DNA of 64,000 bases from Pseudomonas sp. UYIF39 (GCF_029963765.1 NZ_JALBYU010000009.1:217511-281510); one strand, 5' to 3'. Counted from the stretch's first letter, positions 53,872-62,769 are shown. Numbers and translations: made by a program. Notes: generated by a model not told the origin, from the letters alone.

Positions 53872-54006
53872 CGGAATGCCCTTACGTCAAATCGTGTAAA
53901 TGACGCGCATAGAACAACAGCGATTGTCCCGCTGGCGTCCGACACCGCGGGCATTTCACACCAACAGAAACGACCCAATGGTGGCGTCGTTCGCGCGTTC
54001 CAAGCG

Positions 54007-54756
54007 CTAAGCACTTAGCTGCTTAATCCAGTCAAGGCTCGCAATGGTAGAACCGGAAGGACGGTATTCACACCCGATCCATCCTGGGTAGCCACGCTGC
54101 TCCAGCGCCGCGAACAAGGCAGCAAAGTCGATGCTCCCCGTTCCCGGTTCGTGACGACCCGGGCAGTCGGCAATTTGCACATGGACGGTTCTGTCATAAA
54201 ACCGAGCCAGAACATCTGCTGCGTCTCCGGTCAGAAGCTGGGCATGGTAGAGATCGAGAATCAGCCCAACACTCGGGAAGGTCTCCAGCACCTGTTGCGC
54301 CTTGCTGAAGTCAGACATGTAATAACCCGGCATCGCCTGCGAACCGATCACTTCGATAAGCGGCCGCAAACCCTGATCTTCGAAGTACTTGACTGCATAC
54401 TCCAGGTTGCCCCCGAAGATAAGCGCTGCCTCATCCTGCGTTGTAACGCCAGACATGATGTGGACATCCGAACACGCCAGCGCCTTTGCATAGCGGGCGG
54501 CCTGGACCAAGCCAGCACGAAACTCTTCTTCCTTGCCCTGCAAGGCAGCGATGCCTTTGGTAACGCCAGCCGGTGCGGCGAACTGAATCAACGGCAGACG
54601 GTATTGAGCCAGGTGATCGGCCAGTTCGCTGGCGTCGAATTCATAGGGCGACGGGAACTCCACCGCCTGAAAACCAGCTGCGGCGGCGGCTTCGATGCGT
54701 TGCAGAAAAGGCAACTCATTGAATTGGAAACCGAGATGAGCATTGAATTTAAGCAT
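54007..54756 (-). CDS. Hydroxypyruvate isomerase-like TIM-barrel protein
   Basis: A 249-residue product from ATG 54754-54756, with GGAGG eight bases upstream. Family features: MLKFNAHLGFQFNELPFLQR, GFQAVEFPSPYEFDASELAD, PLIEVIGSQAMPGYYMSDF (metal-binding Glu), LILDLYHAQLLTGDA, VHVQIADCPGRHEPGTGSID. Relatives isomerise hydroxypyruvate or 2-oxo-tetronates. Overlaps by eight bases with the upstream racemase-family gene on the same strand, so they form one operon. Confidence 0.88.
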   Translation of the reverse strand: MLKFNAHLGFQFNELPFLQRIEAAAAAGFQAVEFPSPYEFDASELADHLAQYRLPLIQFAAPAGVTKGIAALQGKEEEFRAGLVQAARYAKALACSDVHIMSGVTTQDEAALIFGGNLEYAVKYFEDQGLRPLIEVIGSQAMPGYYMSDFSKAQQVLETFPSVGLILDLYHAQLLTGDAADVLARFYDRTVHVQIADCPGRHEPGTGSIDFAALFAALEQRGYPGWIGCEYRPSGSTIASLDWIKQLSA

Positions 54757-55450
54757 TGGGTAAACCTCCATCCTGGGAAGAAACGAAATCATCAACCTGG
54801 AGCATCCTTCGCAGCTCCAGCACTGCACTATCGGGAGTGGTCAATACAGGTAGACCAGATCGAGCCTGTGCTTGCCCTGCGGCGCTCGTCATCGAAAACT
54901 GTGCGAAACAGATCAGATCGCAGTCCCCGACCTGACCGGCCATTTCCGCGATGGCGGTATCGTGGCCTTCTCTGTTCCCTTCACTCAGTGCCTGCATTGC
55001 ACCAGGGACAAAATAGGGCACCACCTCCAGCGCTCGACCACTGCGCTCAGCCACTTGCTTGAACTCGGCCATTATCGAGGTGATGGTAGGCTCGAACGTC
55101 GCCAGCACGGCAACACGCGATGCTTGCGCTAGAGCCAGATTGATCATGGCTTCGTTCGGCTTGAGTACTGGAATGGAAATGTCAGGCTTGCACAGGTCGA
55201 TGGCATCGCCGAAAGCCGAGCAGGTAAAAAGAATGGCATCCGCTGCGCTTTGTACTGCGTAATGGGAAAGCGTCAGAAAGCGCGCCTTCATACTCGTGGT
55301 TAATCCGCCCTCCTCCACTCGGTCTCGGGACAACGAGTCCTCGAGCAGATTGATGATCTGTGCCTGCGGCCATAGCCGGGCGAAAGCCGCCGTGATGGGA
55401 TCGATCGCCAGTGCGGTCGCGTGGATCAGAAAAATGCGTGGAGCCTTCAT
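54749..55450 (-). CDS. Aspartate/glutamate/hydantoin racemase-family protein
   Basis: A 233-residue product. ATG 55450 has GAGG nine bases upstream and is preferred over the in-frame ATG at 55456. Two conserved cysteine regions are visible: ILFTCSAFGDAIDL and DLICFAQFSMTSA, each in a strand-loop as in the Asp/Glu racemase fold. SVLKPNEAMIN-like and VAVLATFEPTITSI segments support the family. Substrate unknown; context suggests a small hydroxy- or amino-acid. Confidence 0.85.
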   Translation of the reverse strand: MKAPRIFLIHATALAIDPITAAFARLWPQAQIINLLEDSLSRDRVEEGGLTTSMKARFLTLSHYAVQSAADAILFTCSAFGDAIDLCKPDISIPVLKPNEAMINLALAQASRVAVLATFEPTITSIMAEFKQVAERSGRALEVVPYFVPGAMQALSEGNREGHDTAIAEMAGQVGDCDLICFAQFSMTSAAGQAQARSGLPVLTTPDSAVLELRRMLQVDDFVSSQDGGLPNA

Positions 55451-55502
55451 ACTCATGTGCCTCGACAAGGTTGGTCGACAAGTCCACCTGCGCTCTTTGT
55501 GC

Positions 55503-55559
55503 AGATACCCACATCCTCTTCGTATGGTATTTTCCAACTCCAGTCCGATGGGGGTATCT
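55503..55559. promoter_or_regulatory. Inverted repeat in the GntR/racemase divergent region
   Basis: AGATACCCACATC (55503-55515) and GATGGGGGTATCT (55547-55559) are inverted copies with one mismatch. They lie between divergent start codons, the typical place for a GntR operator. Confidence 0.5.
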
Positions 55560-55604
55560 ACCCCAACGGGAACGGACTGAAGCTAACCATTCGAGATAGA
55601 GCCT

Positions 55605-56522
55605 GTGATCAAGAAAGACCTCGCCTTGCAGTTGGCCCCACGCGTCATCGACATGGTTCGCGCCCGGTCGATGAAAGCCGGTGAGCCGTTGCGCGAGCAG
55701 ACGTTCGCGCAAGCGCTGGGTGTTTCGCGTTCGCCTATTCGGAGAGTTTTTGCCTTGCTCGCTGAGTGGGATCTCGCGATTCAGGAACCTAATCGTGGCT
55801 ACTTTCTGAAACAAGGTGCAGGGCAGATTCAGGAAACAACATTCCCTCTCGCCAGTGATCCTTTCGAAGACTTTTACCTTCGCGTGGTCGACGACATTCT
55901 TGGCGGGGAAATACCTGCCCACTTTTTCGAAGCGCAGCTGTTGCGCCGTTACGAAGTGCCCCGCGGACAATTGCTCAAGGTATTGAACAGGCTGGCCAGC
56001 GAAGCCATGGTGGAGCGCAAGCCGGGGCAAGGATGGAGTCTCAAAGACTTCGTGCATAACGCCCAGACACACATCCAAAGCTACCGCTTCCGAATGGCCA
56101 TCGAGCCGGCCGCCCTGCTTGAGCCCGGTTATCAGATTAATCACGCAGCGTTTGCCAAGGCCAGGCAGCAACAGCAGGCCATGCTCGATGGGGATATCCA
56201 CACCTTGTCCCGCGCCCAACTGTTCCAAGTGGGCGCCCAGTTTCACGAACTGATCGTGCAGTGCTCCGGAAATGTCTTTTTCATCGATGCCATACGCCAG
56301 CAAAATCAACTCAGGCGATTCATGGGCTACAAAGCCAACGTCGATCGCACTCGCCTTATGGTGCAATGCCAGGAACACATCCATTTGCTCGACCTCATCG
56401 AGTCTGATCTGCGCGAAGAAGCCGCTCAATTTCTCTGGAGGCATCTGGACGAAGTGGGCCGGCTCAAGACTCAACAGGACGTCTTGCCAGAAGCGCACCC
56501 CGAACACCCCATTACGGATTGA
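55605..56522 (+). CDS. GntR-family regulator with doubled winged-helix region
   Basis: A 305-residue protein starting at GTG 55605. The first winged HTH (residues 10-65) has PLREQTFAQALGVSRSPIRR; a second similar unit (residues 85-145) has EAQLLRRYEVPRGQLLKVLN; the rest (150-300) is a helical FCD-like ligand domain (GAQFHELIVQCSGNVFFIDA). It probably controls the divergent isomerase/racemase operon and perhaps the downstream dehydrogenase. Confidence 0.83.
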   Translation: MIKKDLALQLAPRVIDMVRARSMKAGEPLREQTFAQALGVSRSPIRRVFALLAEWDLAIQEPNRGYFLKQGAGQIQETTFPLASDPFEDFYLRVVDDILGGEIPAHFFEAQLLRRYEVPRGQLLKVLNRLASEAMVERKPGQGWSLKDFVHNAQTHIQSYRFRMAIEPAALLEPGYQINHAAFAKARQQQQAMLDGDIHTLSRAQLFQVGAQFHELIVQCSGNVFFIDAIRQQNQLRRFMGYKANVDRTRLMVQCQEHIHLLDLIESDLREEAAQFLWRHLDEVGRLKTQQDVLPEAHPEHPITD

Positions 56523-56712
56523 AGCCTCGTCAGAGCGCTCCCCAAAAATTCGCTGGTCAGCTTAGCATGATTGTTTCTAATCGAAACAAGATACAAAAAT
56601 ATGGCACGTCCGTACTAGGCAGTTAATTTTTTTCGTCGGATATTGTATTTCATTACAACAATAAGCAATTATGCGCGCCGCTGGACGCTGAGCTATATCG
56701 AATTACACAGGG

Positions 56713-59178
56713 ATGATCGCAGTGAAACAAAGGACGTTGGGTAGAGGGCCGGGAGTCTCGAACTTTCTGTTCGGGGTGTACACCATATTGGTTGCCCTGC
56801 TTGGAGCGTCACTCGCCTATAGAGGCGGGGCTCTGGTGGCAGCTGGCGGATCACCCTATTACGCCATGATGGGCACCGCCCTGTTGCTATCGGCCATCCT
56901 CATCGGCCTGAAACAGGCTCGCGGCATTTACCTCTATGGTGCGGCCTCCCTGGCCACCTACGCCTGGGCGATCTGGGAGTCCGGGTACGATGGTTGGGCC
57001 TTCATTCCACGCTTAGCCTGGCTGGCCGTTCTCAGCGTACCGTTTCTGGCTTTTTGGCCTTTGGTGCGTCGTGACTTTGCCAACGCTAAAAGAAGCCATT
57101 ACTTCACCATTATGGGTCTACTGCCGATACTTATGGCGATCACCATCCTGGTGCCCCTGTTCTTCCCAACAACCGTTCATCTTGCCGACTCGACGCTCGC
57201 AACGACGCGTCCCGAACAACCGTTCAGTCGCAATACGGTAACTTCACCGGACGGTAATATTGCCGCGTCACACGACGAAACCAACTGGACCGCCTATGCA
57301 GGCTCCAACTTGGGCAATCACTATTCCGCAGCATCGCAAATCACCCCTTCGAATGTGTCGGGCTTGGTGAAAGCCTGGGAATACCACCACGGCGACGTGA
57401 AGCAACCCGGTGAAAAAACCAAATACTTGAACGAGGCCACTCCGATCAAGGTGGGTAACTCGCTCTATACCTGCACTCCGAAGCAAATCATCATTTCTCT
57501 GGATGCCACCACAGGGAAGGAGAACTGGCGGTTTGACTCCAAAGTCGACCCAGCCTACTTCGACAATGGCGGCGCATACTGCCGTGGTGTCTCCTATTTC
57601 GAAGTGCCAAATGCCAGTGGCCTGTGCGCCTCGCGCATCATCTGGGGCACCAACGATATTCGCTTGGGAGCGGTAGACGCCTTGACTGGCCAAGCGTGCC
57701 CCGGATTCGGCAACGCAGGTTTTGCGGATTTGAAAGACGGGTTAGGCACCTTCAGAAAAGGGTCGACCGGGATTACCTCCGCGCCCATCGTAATCCGCGG
57801 GGTAGTGATCACCGGGGGCCGAGTCCTTGATTCAGATGTGCGCCCAGCGCCCTCGGGAGTGGTTCGTGCCTACGACGCGGTTACCGGCAAACAAAAATGG
57901 GCTTGGGACTTGGGCCGCCCAGACACCAATGCCCCCGCTCGCGACGACGAGAACTACACGCTCAGCACACCCAACTCCTGGGCACCGCTTTCCGCCGACG
58001 ATGAACTGGGATTGGTGTATGTCACCACCGGCAACGCTGCCGGCGACTTCTATGGTGGTACTCGCACGGAACAAGAGGACAAGTTCAGCTCCTCCCTGGT
58101 TGCACTGGATGCGGCCACAGGTAAGGTCAGATGGCATTTCCAGACAGTTCACCACGATCTATGGGACTACGACCTGAGTCCACAACCCAATCTGATTGAC
58201 TTCCCCACATCAACGGGCACACGCCCTGCCGTCATTCAAGCCACCAAATCCGGCCAGCTGTTCGTACTTGACCGCGCCACCGGCGAACCTTTGGTGGATA
58301 TCGTGCAATCTCCCGTCCCACAGGGAACCGCTCCTGGCGACTACACCTCGGCCACCCAGCCGCTTTCGCCCAATATGCCGAGCACCATGGGGCGCCCATC
58401 GAAAATGCCGGAAGTACTGACCGAGGCAAATGCCTGGGGCTTAACGCCATTCGATCAGTTGCAATGTCGCATCGAGTTTCGCCAGGCACGCTACGAAGGG
58501 ATCTTCACACCACCAGTCGTAGGCCAACAAAGCCTGATTTTCCCCGGCCATCATGGCGGCTTGAACTGGGGAGGCGTGATGGTAGACCTCAAACGAGGCC
58601 TGCTGATCATCAATAACCAGCGGCTCCCTTACATGCAGGGGCTGGTTCCTCGCGAACAACTCGACGCCATCAATGCCAAGTCATTCCAAGAAGCGCCGGG
58701 CAACAGCCAAGGCTTCCGCGTCCAGGCCGGACTGCCTTACGGCGCCATCAAAGATCCATGGATGTCATCCCTTGACCAACCTTGCATTGCGCCACCCTGG
58801 GGCTTCATTACTGGTATAGACCTGCGCACGCGCGATGTAGTCTGGAGTCGCCCGTTCGGTACGGGGTACGACAGCGGGCCTTGGGGAATCGCCTCTCGTA
58901 TGCGCTTCGAAATCGGTACGCCGAGTGACGCGACGGGCGTGACAACAGCTGGAGGCGTGACGTTCATCGGTGCCGCCATCGATCGTTTCATGCGGGCTTA
59001 CGACAGTGAAAGTGGAGAACTACTGTGGGAAGAACGCCTTCCCGCGGGCAATCAGGCTTCACCCTTGACCTACATGAGCCAAGGCCGACAGTACGTCGTG
59101 GCAGTGGTCGGCGGTCATGACCGAATTCCAACCAAGTTAGGTGACAGCATCATCGCCTGGGCCCTACCCAAGAAGTAA
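56713..59178 (+). CDS. Membrane-bound PQQ-dependent dehydrogenase (glucose/quinate/shikimate family)
   Basis: An 821-residue quinoprotein. Residues 1-150 hold about five membrane spans, as in Gcd and quinate dehydrogenase; the periplasmic propeller follows, with WTAYAGSNLGNHYSAASQIT, SLDATTGKENWRFDSKV and WHFQTVHHDLWDYDLSPQPN. It oxidises a sugar or polyol in the periplasm and passes electrons to ubiquinone. The exact substrate is not evident. PQQ biosynthesis genes are not in the window. Confidence 0.92.
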   Translation: MIAVKQRTLGRGPGVSNFLFGVYTILVALLGASLAYRGGALVAAGGSPYYAMMGTALLLSAILIGLKQARGIYLYGAASLATYAWAIWESGYDGWAFIPRLAWLAVLSVPFLAFWPLVRRDFANAKRSHYFTIMGLLPILMAITILVPLFFPTTVHLADSTLATTRPEQPFSRNTVTSPDGNIAASHDETNWTAYAGSNLGNHYSAASQITPSNVSGLVKAWEYHHGDVKQPGEKTKYLNEATPIKVGNSLYTCTPKQIIISLDATTGKENWRFDSKVDPAYFDNGGAYCRGVSYFEVPNASGLCASRIIWGTNDIRLGAVDALTGQACPGFGNAGFADLKDGLGTFRKGSTGITSAPIVIRGVVITGGRVLDSDVRPAPSGVVRAYDAVTGKQKWAWDLGRPDTNAPARDDENYTLSTPNSWAPLSADDELGLVYVTTGNAAGDFYGGTRTEQEDKFSSSLVALDAATGKVRWHFQTVHHDLWDYDLSPQPNLIDFPTSTGTRPAVIQATKSGQLFVLDRATGEPLVDIVQSPVPQGTAPGDYTSATQPLSPNMPSTMGRPSKMPEVLTEANAWGLTPFDQLQCRIEFRQARYEGIFTPPVVGQQSLIFPGHHGGLNWGGVMVDLKRGLLIINNQRLPYMQGLVPREQLDAINAKSFQEAPGNSQGFRVQAGLPYGAIKDPWMSSLDQPCIAPPWGFITGIDLRTRDVVWSRPFGTGYDSGPWGIASRMRFEIGTPSDATGVTTAGGVTFIGAAIDRFMRAYDSESGELLWEERLPAGNQASPLTYMSQGRQYVVAVVGGHDRIPTKLGDSIIAWALPKK

Positions 59179-59451
59179 ATCGCGCTCTGCCTGAAAAGGC
59201 TCTCCGTAACATTATCGGACCGGGATGGAAGGGAAGTTAGCAGTCTAACTTCCCACTTACGAGAGAAGTAATTTTGTAGCTGCTTATCACAGCCCCGGAC
59301 AGGGGCGACCCTCTTAACTTTGTTTGAACAGTGTGCGGCACGGCTGATGACGTCATTCGCGTTATCGGACGCGTAAGTGCGCGCCGACATAACTGGAAGC
59401 CGCTGCATAGAGATGCAATTTTTATCTTAAGAAACCGAACAGGAATTAAAC
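59179..59451. other. 273-bp intergenic region with a hairpin
   Basis: GGGAAGTTAG-CAGT-CTAACTTCCC at 59231-59254 is a perfect 10-bp hairpin without a T run. Composition drops sharply toward AT before the TauE-like gene. No gene seen. Confidence 0.5.
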
Positions 59452-60189
59452 ATGTTTGAACTCTCTTCTGGCTTATACGTTTTGGTGGGTGTCAGTTTCA
59501 TAACTTCATTCATGACTGCCGCCATTGGTGTCGGTGGCGGGATTGGATTGCTTGCTGTGATGCCTCAATTTATACCTATCTCTGCGGTTGTACCGGTTCA
59601 CGGCTTGATTCAAATGGTGAGCAATGGCAGTCGATTCGCATTTGACTACAAGAGCGCAAAAATAGAGATCCTTCCCAGATATATCATCGGCTGTCTGACG
59701 GGAGCTTTTATTGGATATTTCTTCATAGGGAATTTCCCTGAAAAATACTTATCATTGATCCTTGGCATTTTTATTCTAGCAATCACATGGACCAAGATTG
59801 TTTCATCATTAGGATTCGTGCTTAAAAACTTTGCCATCGTTGGTTTTCTTCAAACATTTCTTTCGCTTTTCGTTGCTGTAACCGGTTTGATATCACAGCC
59901 CATCTTGATGAAGATGAATATCAATAAAAATGAAGTAATCGTCACGCATGCCATGCAAATGAGTGTGCTGCACGGCTTGAAAGTCGCTGCTTTTGTTATT
60001 GCGGGCTTTGCATTCATGGACTACGCAGAACTCATAATCATCATGATAGCAGCATCCACTATCGGCTCGTATCTGGGCGGGTTTCTTAGAGATCGAATAT
60101 CGCAACGTGTAGGCGCCATGCTTTTAAAAGCGGGGGTCACTTTTTTTGGTTTTAAAATGATTCTGGATCATTTTATCAAGGGCATGTGA
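59452..60189 (+). CDS. TauE/SafE-family sulfite/organic-anion exporter
   Basis: A 245-residue protein with about eight hydrophobic segments and the family repeat: SFMTAAIGVGGGIGLLAVMP in the first half and a second half with LISQPILMKMNINKNEVIVT. Markedly AT-rich for the window. TauE/SafE proteins export sulfite, sulfoacetate or similar anions. Coupled in position to the dioxygenase that follows. Confidence 0.85.
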   Translation: MFELSSGLYVLVGVSFITSFMTAAIGVGGGIGLLAVMPQFIPISAVVPVHGLIQMVSNGSRFAFDYKSAKIEILPRYIIGCLTGAFIGYFFIGNFPEKYLSLILGIFILAITWTKIVSSLGFVLKNFAIVGFLQTFLSLFVAVTGLISQPILMKMNINKNEVIVTHAMQMSVLHGLKVAAFVIAGFAFMDYAELIIIMIAASTIGSYLGGFLRDRISQRVGAMLLKAGVTFFGFKMILDHFIKGM

Positions 60190-60214
60190 AGTTTATCAAA
60201 ACAGGGAGTGTGAA

Positions 60215-61168
60215 ATTACCGCGAGCAAAAAGTTTGATTTCTTTGACACCCAAGGAATCTCCAACTTTCTTAATGAGCATGGATATTGTGTTGTCAAGCC
60301 TCAAGACAACTCTTTGGAGGCATTTAGAGATGTCGCGGGCAAGTTTGGGCTAATTCAATTCCACACAAAATCTGACGAACATGGCGTCGTGGGCGGTGGA
60401 GAGCCAATTAATAAGGATTGGCAAAGCTTCAAAGATGATTATCATGGTGAATTATCAAGTGATTTTTTCCCTCATACTGATGGATCTTTCTTGAATGGGA
60501 TAACTTATGTTGATGGCGTGGCAAAGAAAATCACGCCTCCCAAATTTGTAATTCTTCAGTGCGTATCAAAACCAGAGATTGGCGGAGATAATTTTTTGGT
60601 TGACGGGCAGAAGATTTACAATGACTTACTTGCAAATCAAGCTGACATATTAAAGACATTGATGACGAGCGGAATTGTCACTTACTGTCGAGACGACCTG
60701 TTATCTATGGATTGCTCTGTATTCGAAAAAATCAATGATAATAAATTAAGAATCCGCTACAGGTATGACAGCACCGCGTTTATTCCTGAGTGGGCCAGCG
60801 CTGCATTTAATTACATCCAAAATGAATACTCCACCAATGAGAACTACATTATTAATGTAAGTCTTGAGCCTGGGGATATTCTGGTGATGGATAACCTTAG
60901 AGTCTTACACGCACGCCATCAATTCTTTGATGGCAGCAAGAAACGAAAAGTAAGAAGACTTTGGATTGCTGATGACTCACAAGTTATATTTAAAAATATA
61001 TTGAATCAGTCACCTGTGCGTAGAGCAATGCTCCCCTTTCAGAACTATAATACTTCCCAACAAGAAAATGCAGAGCATTTACGTATTGAATATACATGTG
61101 GCATTCATTATCAACCGACCAAGAGCTTATCAAAAGCTCACGACGAGCTTGATATGATTGTCGAGTGA
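60215..61168 (+). CDS. TauD/TfdA-family Fe(II)/2-oxoglutarate dioxygenase, probable ATT start
   Basis: 317 residues if started at ATT 60215, which has AGGGAG six bases upstream, directly after the TauE stop. The first conventional start in frame is TTG 60314, which would cut off FDFFDTQGISNFLNEHGYCV, a natural part of the fold. Catalytic HTD triad start: FFPHTDGSFLNG (His87, Asp89). Distal His in VMDNLRVLHARHQFFDG, and the 2-oxoglutarate Arg in RRLWIAD. Resembles the gamma-butyrobetaine hydroxylase/clavaminate synthase-like group. AT-rich. Substrate unknown. Confidence 0.8.
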   Translation: MTASKKFDFFDTQGISNFLNEHGYCVVKPQDNSLEAFRDVAGKFGLIQFHTKSDEHGVVGGGEPINKDWQSFKDDYHGELSSDFFPHTDGSFLNGITYVDGVAKKITPPKFVILQCVSKPEIGGDNFLVDGQKIYNDLLANQADILKTLMTSGIVTYCRDDLLSMDCSVFEKINDNKLRIRYRYDSTAFIPEWASAAFNYIQNEYSTNENYIINVSLEPGDILVMDNLRVLHARHQFFDGSKKRKVRRLWIADDSQVIFKNILNQSPVRRAMLPFQNYNTSQQENAEHLRIEYTCGIHYQPTKSLSKAHDELDMIVE

Positions 61169-61174
61169 TAGCCT

Positions 61175-61289
61175 CTGCCCGCCAATCTGCTGCGCATCGA
61201 GATCATCCACGAACTTCCCTAGCATGAACTGACTTGCGCCTGCGGCTGCAGTAAACACGCCATCGGCGAAGAAGTCAGCGAGATTACTA
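61175..61289 (+). pseudogene. IS66 transposase (TnpC) fragment
   Basis: Translation gives LPANLLRIEIIHELP-stop-HELTCACGCSKHAIGEEVSE, which matches the conserved central stretch of IS66 TnpC transposases (LP-N-L-R-E-x-HELP-EHEL-CACG). A TAG at 61220-61222 replaces the expected Glu. Both ends of the transposase are missing; the fragment stops exactly at the right 56-bp repeat. Confidence 0.8.
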
Positions 61290-61345
61290 CACCATACAAA
61301 ACAAAGCCCTCGTAGAAATACGAGGGCTTTGTTGTTTCTGGGTTT
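61290..61345. repeat. Right copy of 56-bp direct repeat flanking the accessory island
   Basis: Identical to 53816-53871, containing CACCA, the 15-bp hairpin and GGGTTT. Beyond it the sequence runs into the SDR stop region. Confidence 0.9.
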
Positions 61346-61358
61346 GGAAAACCAGGCC

Positions 61359-62069
61359 TTAGTGACCCGCGCTCTGCCCACCATCAACGTGCAGAATCTC
61401 GCCAGTAACAAAGTTGGCGCTATCCAGATAAACAACCGCCTGCGCAATATCACTGATCTCACCCATATGCCCGACCGGGTGCAGATTCCCCAGCGCTTCA
61501 TGAGTTTCCTCACCATGCATCGGCGTCTTGATGATGCCTGGAGAAACAGCATTCACCCGAATCCCACGCTTGGCGTACTCGATGGCCAGGGATTTGGTCG
61601 CCGCGTTCAAGCCACCTTTCGTCAGCGAAGCCAGTACCGACGGCACACCGTCAATTGCGTGGTCCGTCAGGCTGGTGGTGATGTTGACGACGTGGCCTTT
61701 GCCCTGTTTTTCCATCTCGGCGATGGCGAGCTGAGTAATGTAGAAGAAACCGTTCAGGTTCACCGACAGCACGGTGGCGTAGTCTTCAGCGGTGTACCCG
61801 GTGAACGGCTTGGCAACGAAGATCCCGGCGTTGTTGACCAGGGTGTCGATGCGGCCAAAGCGTGCGATGGCTTCACGGATGACTTGCTGGGCGACTTCCG
61901 GGTTGCCGATGTCGCCCGCCACGGTGAGGATGTCCGGGTCGGTGGACGGTTTGATCGAACGCGAAGTGGCGACAACCTTGTAATCCAGGTCACGGAAAGC
62001 CTTGACCATGCCTGCGCCGAGACCTTGGGAGGCGCCAGTAATAACGATGACTTTCTTCGAATTGCTCAT
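61359..62069 (-). CDS. SDR-family protein lacking the catalytic tyrosine
   Basis: A 236-residue short-chain dehydrogenase fold: nucleotide loop TGASQGLGAG (11-20), NNAGIFVAKPFTGYT, and NAVSPGIIKTPMHGEETHE. In place of the YxxxK active site, the sequence reads SVLASLTKGG, putting Ala where Tyr is expected. It therefore may be a non-classical or atypical reductase. Third gene of a tautomerase-DsbA-SDR leftward operon. Confidence 0.85.
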   Translation of the reverse strand: MSNSKKVIVITGASQGLGAGMVKAFRDLDYKVVATSRSIKPSTDPDILTVAGDIGNPEVAQQVIREAIARFGRIDTLVNNAGIFVAKPFTGYTAEDYATVLSVNLNGFFYITQLAIAEMEKQGKGHVVNITTSLTDHAIDGVPSVLASLTKGGLNAATKSLAIEYAKRGIRVNAVSPGIIKTPMHGEETHEALGNLHPVGHMGEISDIAQAVVYLDSANFVTGEILHVDGGQSAGH

Positions 62070-62112
62070 GATGAACCTCTACTAATAAATGATGGTTTGA
62101 AAAAGTAAGTAA

Positions 62113-62769
62113 TCAGGCTTCGGCGGGGGCCTTCGCCATTTGTCTCAACATCTGTTCGTAGTACTCGACCGACTGCGAACCGGACACCAGGTGACGACCG
62201 TTAAGCACCATGGCCGGAACCGAATTGATGCCGCGCTTGCGGTAAAACTCTTCAAGTTCACGCACTTCTTTGGTGAACGCTCCGGACGCCAACACCTCTT
62301 GAGCCGCCGCCGCATCCAGTCCCGCTTCAGCAGCCAGACCCACCAGCGTCTCGCGATCGCTCGGGTTTCGGCCGTCGGTGAAATAGGCGCGCAGCAGGAT
62401 TTTCTTCAGTGCGACCTGCCGCCCTTCCTGCAACGCCCACATCAACAACCGGTGAGCATCAAACGTGTTGTAGAAGTGGCTGCGCTTCTCCAGATCGAAC
62501 TTGAAACCAATGGCCGCGCCACGTTCGATCTGCATCGCTTTGCCGGCGGCGACGTCTTCGGCGGTTCGTCCATATTTGCGCATCAAATGCTCGACCGCTT
62601 TTTCGCCGACTGCCGGCATGTCCGGGTTCAGCTCGAAGGGCTTGTAGGTCAGCTCCACCGAAACCTCACCGGCCACGTTCTCGATCGCCTGCTCCAGCGC
62701 CGTCGCACCCAACGCGCACCACGGGCACACCACGTCGGAGATGAAATCGATGGAGACGGTCGCGGTCAT
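62113..62769 (-). CDS. DsbA-family oxidoreductase (FrnE-like)
   Basis: A 218-residue thioredoxin-fold protein with CPWC at residues 15-18, VSVELTYKPFELNPDMPAVG and SVPAMVLNGRHLVSGSQSVE (cis-Pro). No signal peptide, so it acts in the cytoplasm. FrnE-like relatives act on quinones or disulfides. Overlaps the tautomerase gene upstream by four bases. Confidence 0.9.
   Translation of the reverse strand: MTATVSIDFISDVVCPWCALGATALEQAIENVAGEVSVELTYKPFELNPDMPAVGEKAVEHLMRKYGRTAEDVAAGKAMQIERGAAIGFKFDLEKRSHFYNTFDAHRLLMWALQEGRQVALKKILLRAYFTDGRNPSDRETLVGLAAEAGLDAAAAQEVLASGAFTKEVRELEEFYRKRGINSVPAMVLNGRHLVSGSQSVEYYEQMLRQMAKAPAEA

Noticed and set aside
53763..54014. Minus-strand frame across attR (83 codons)
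   Set aside because: It includes the antisense of the tRNA-Thr 3' end and the hairpin; no independent evidence for a gene.
55182..56507. 441-codon minus-strand frame opposite the GntR gene
   Set aside because: It overlaps the GntR coding region and the racemase promoter and has no recognisable motifs.
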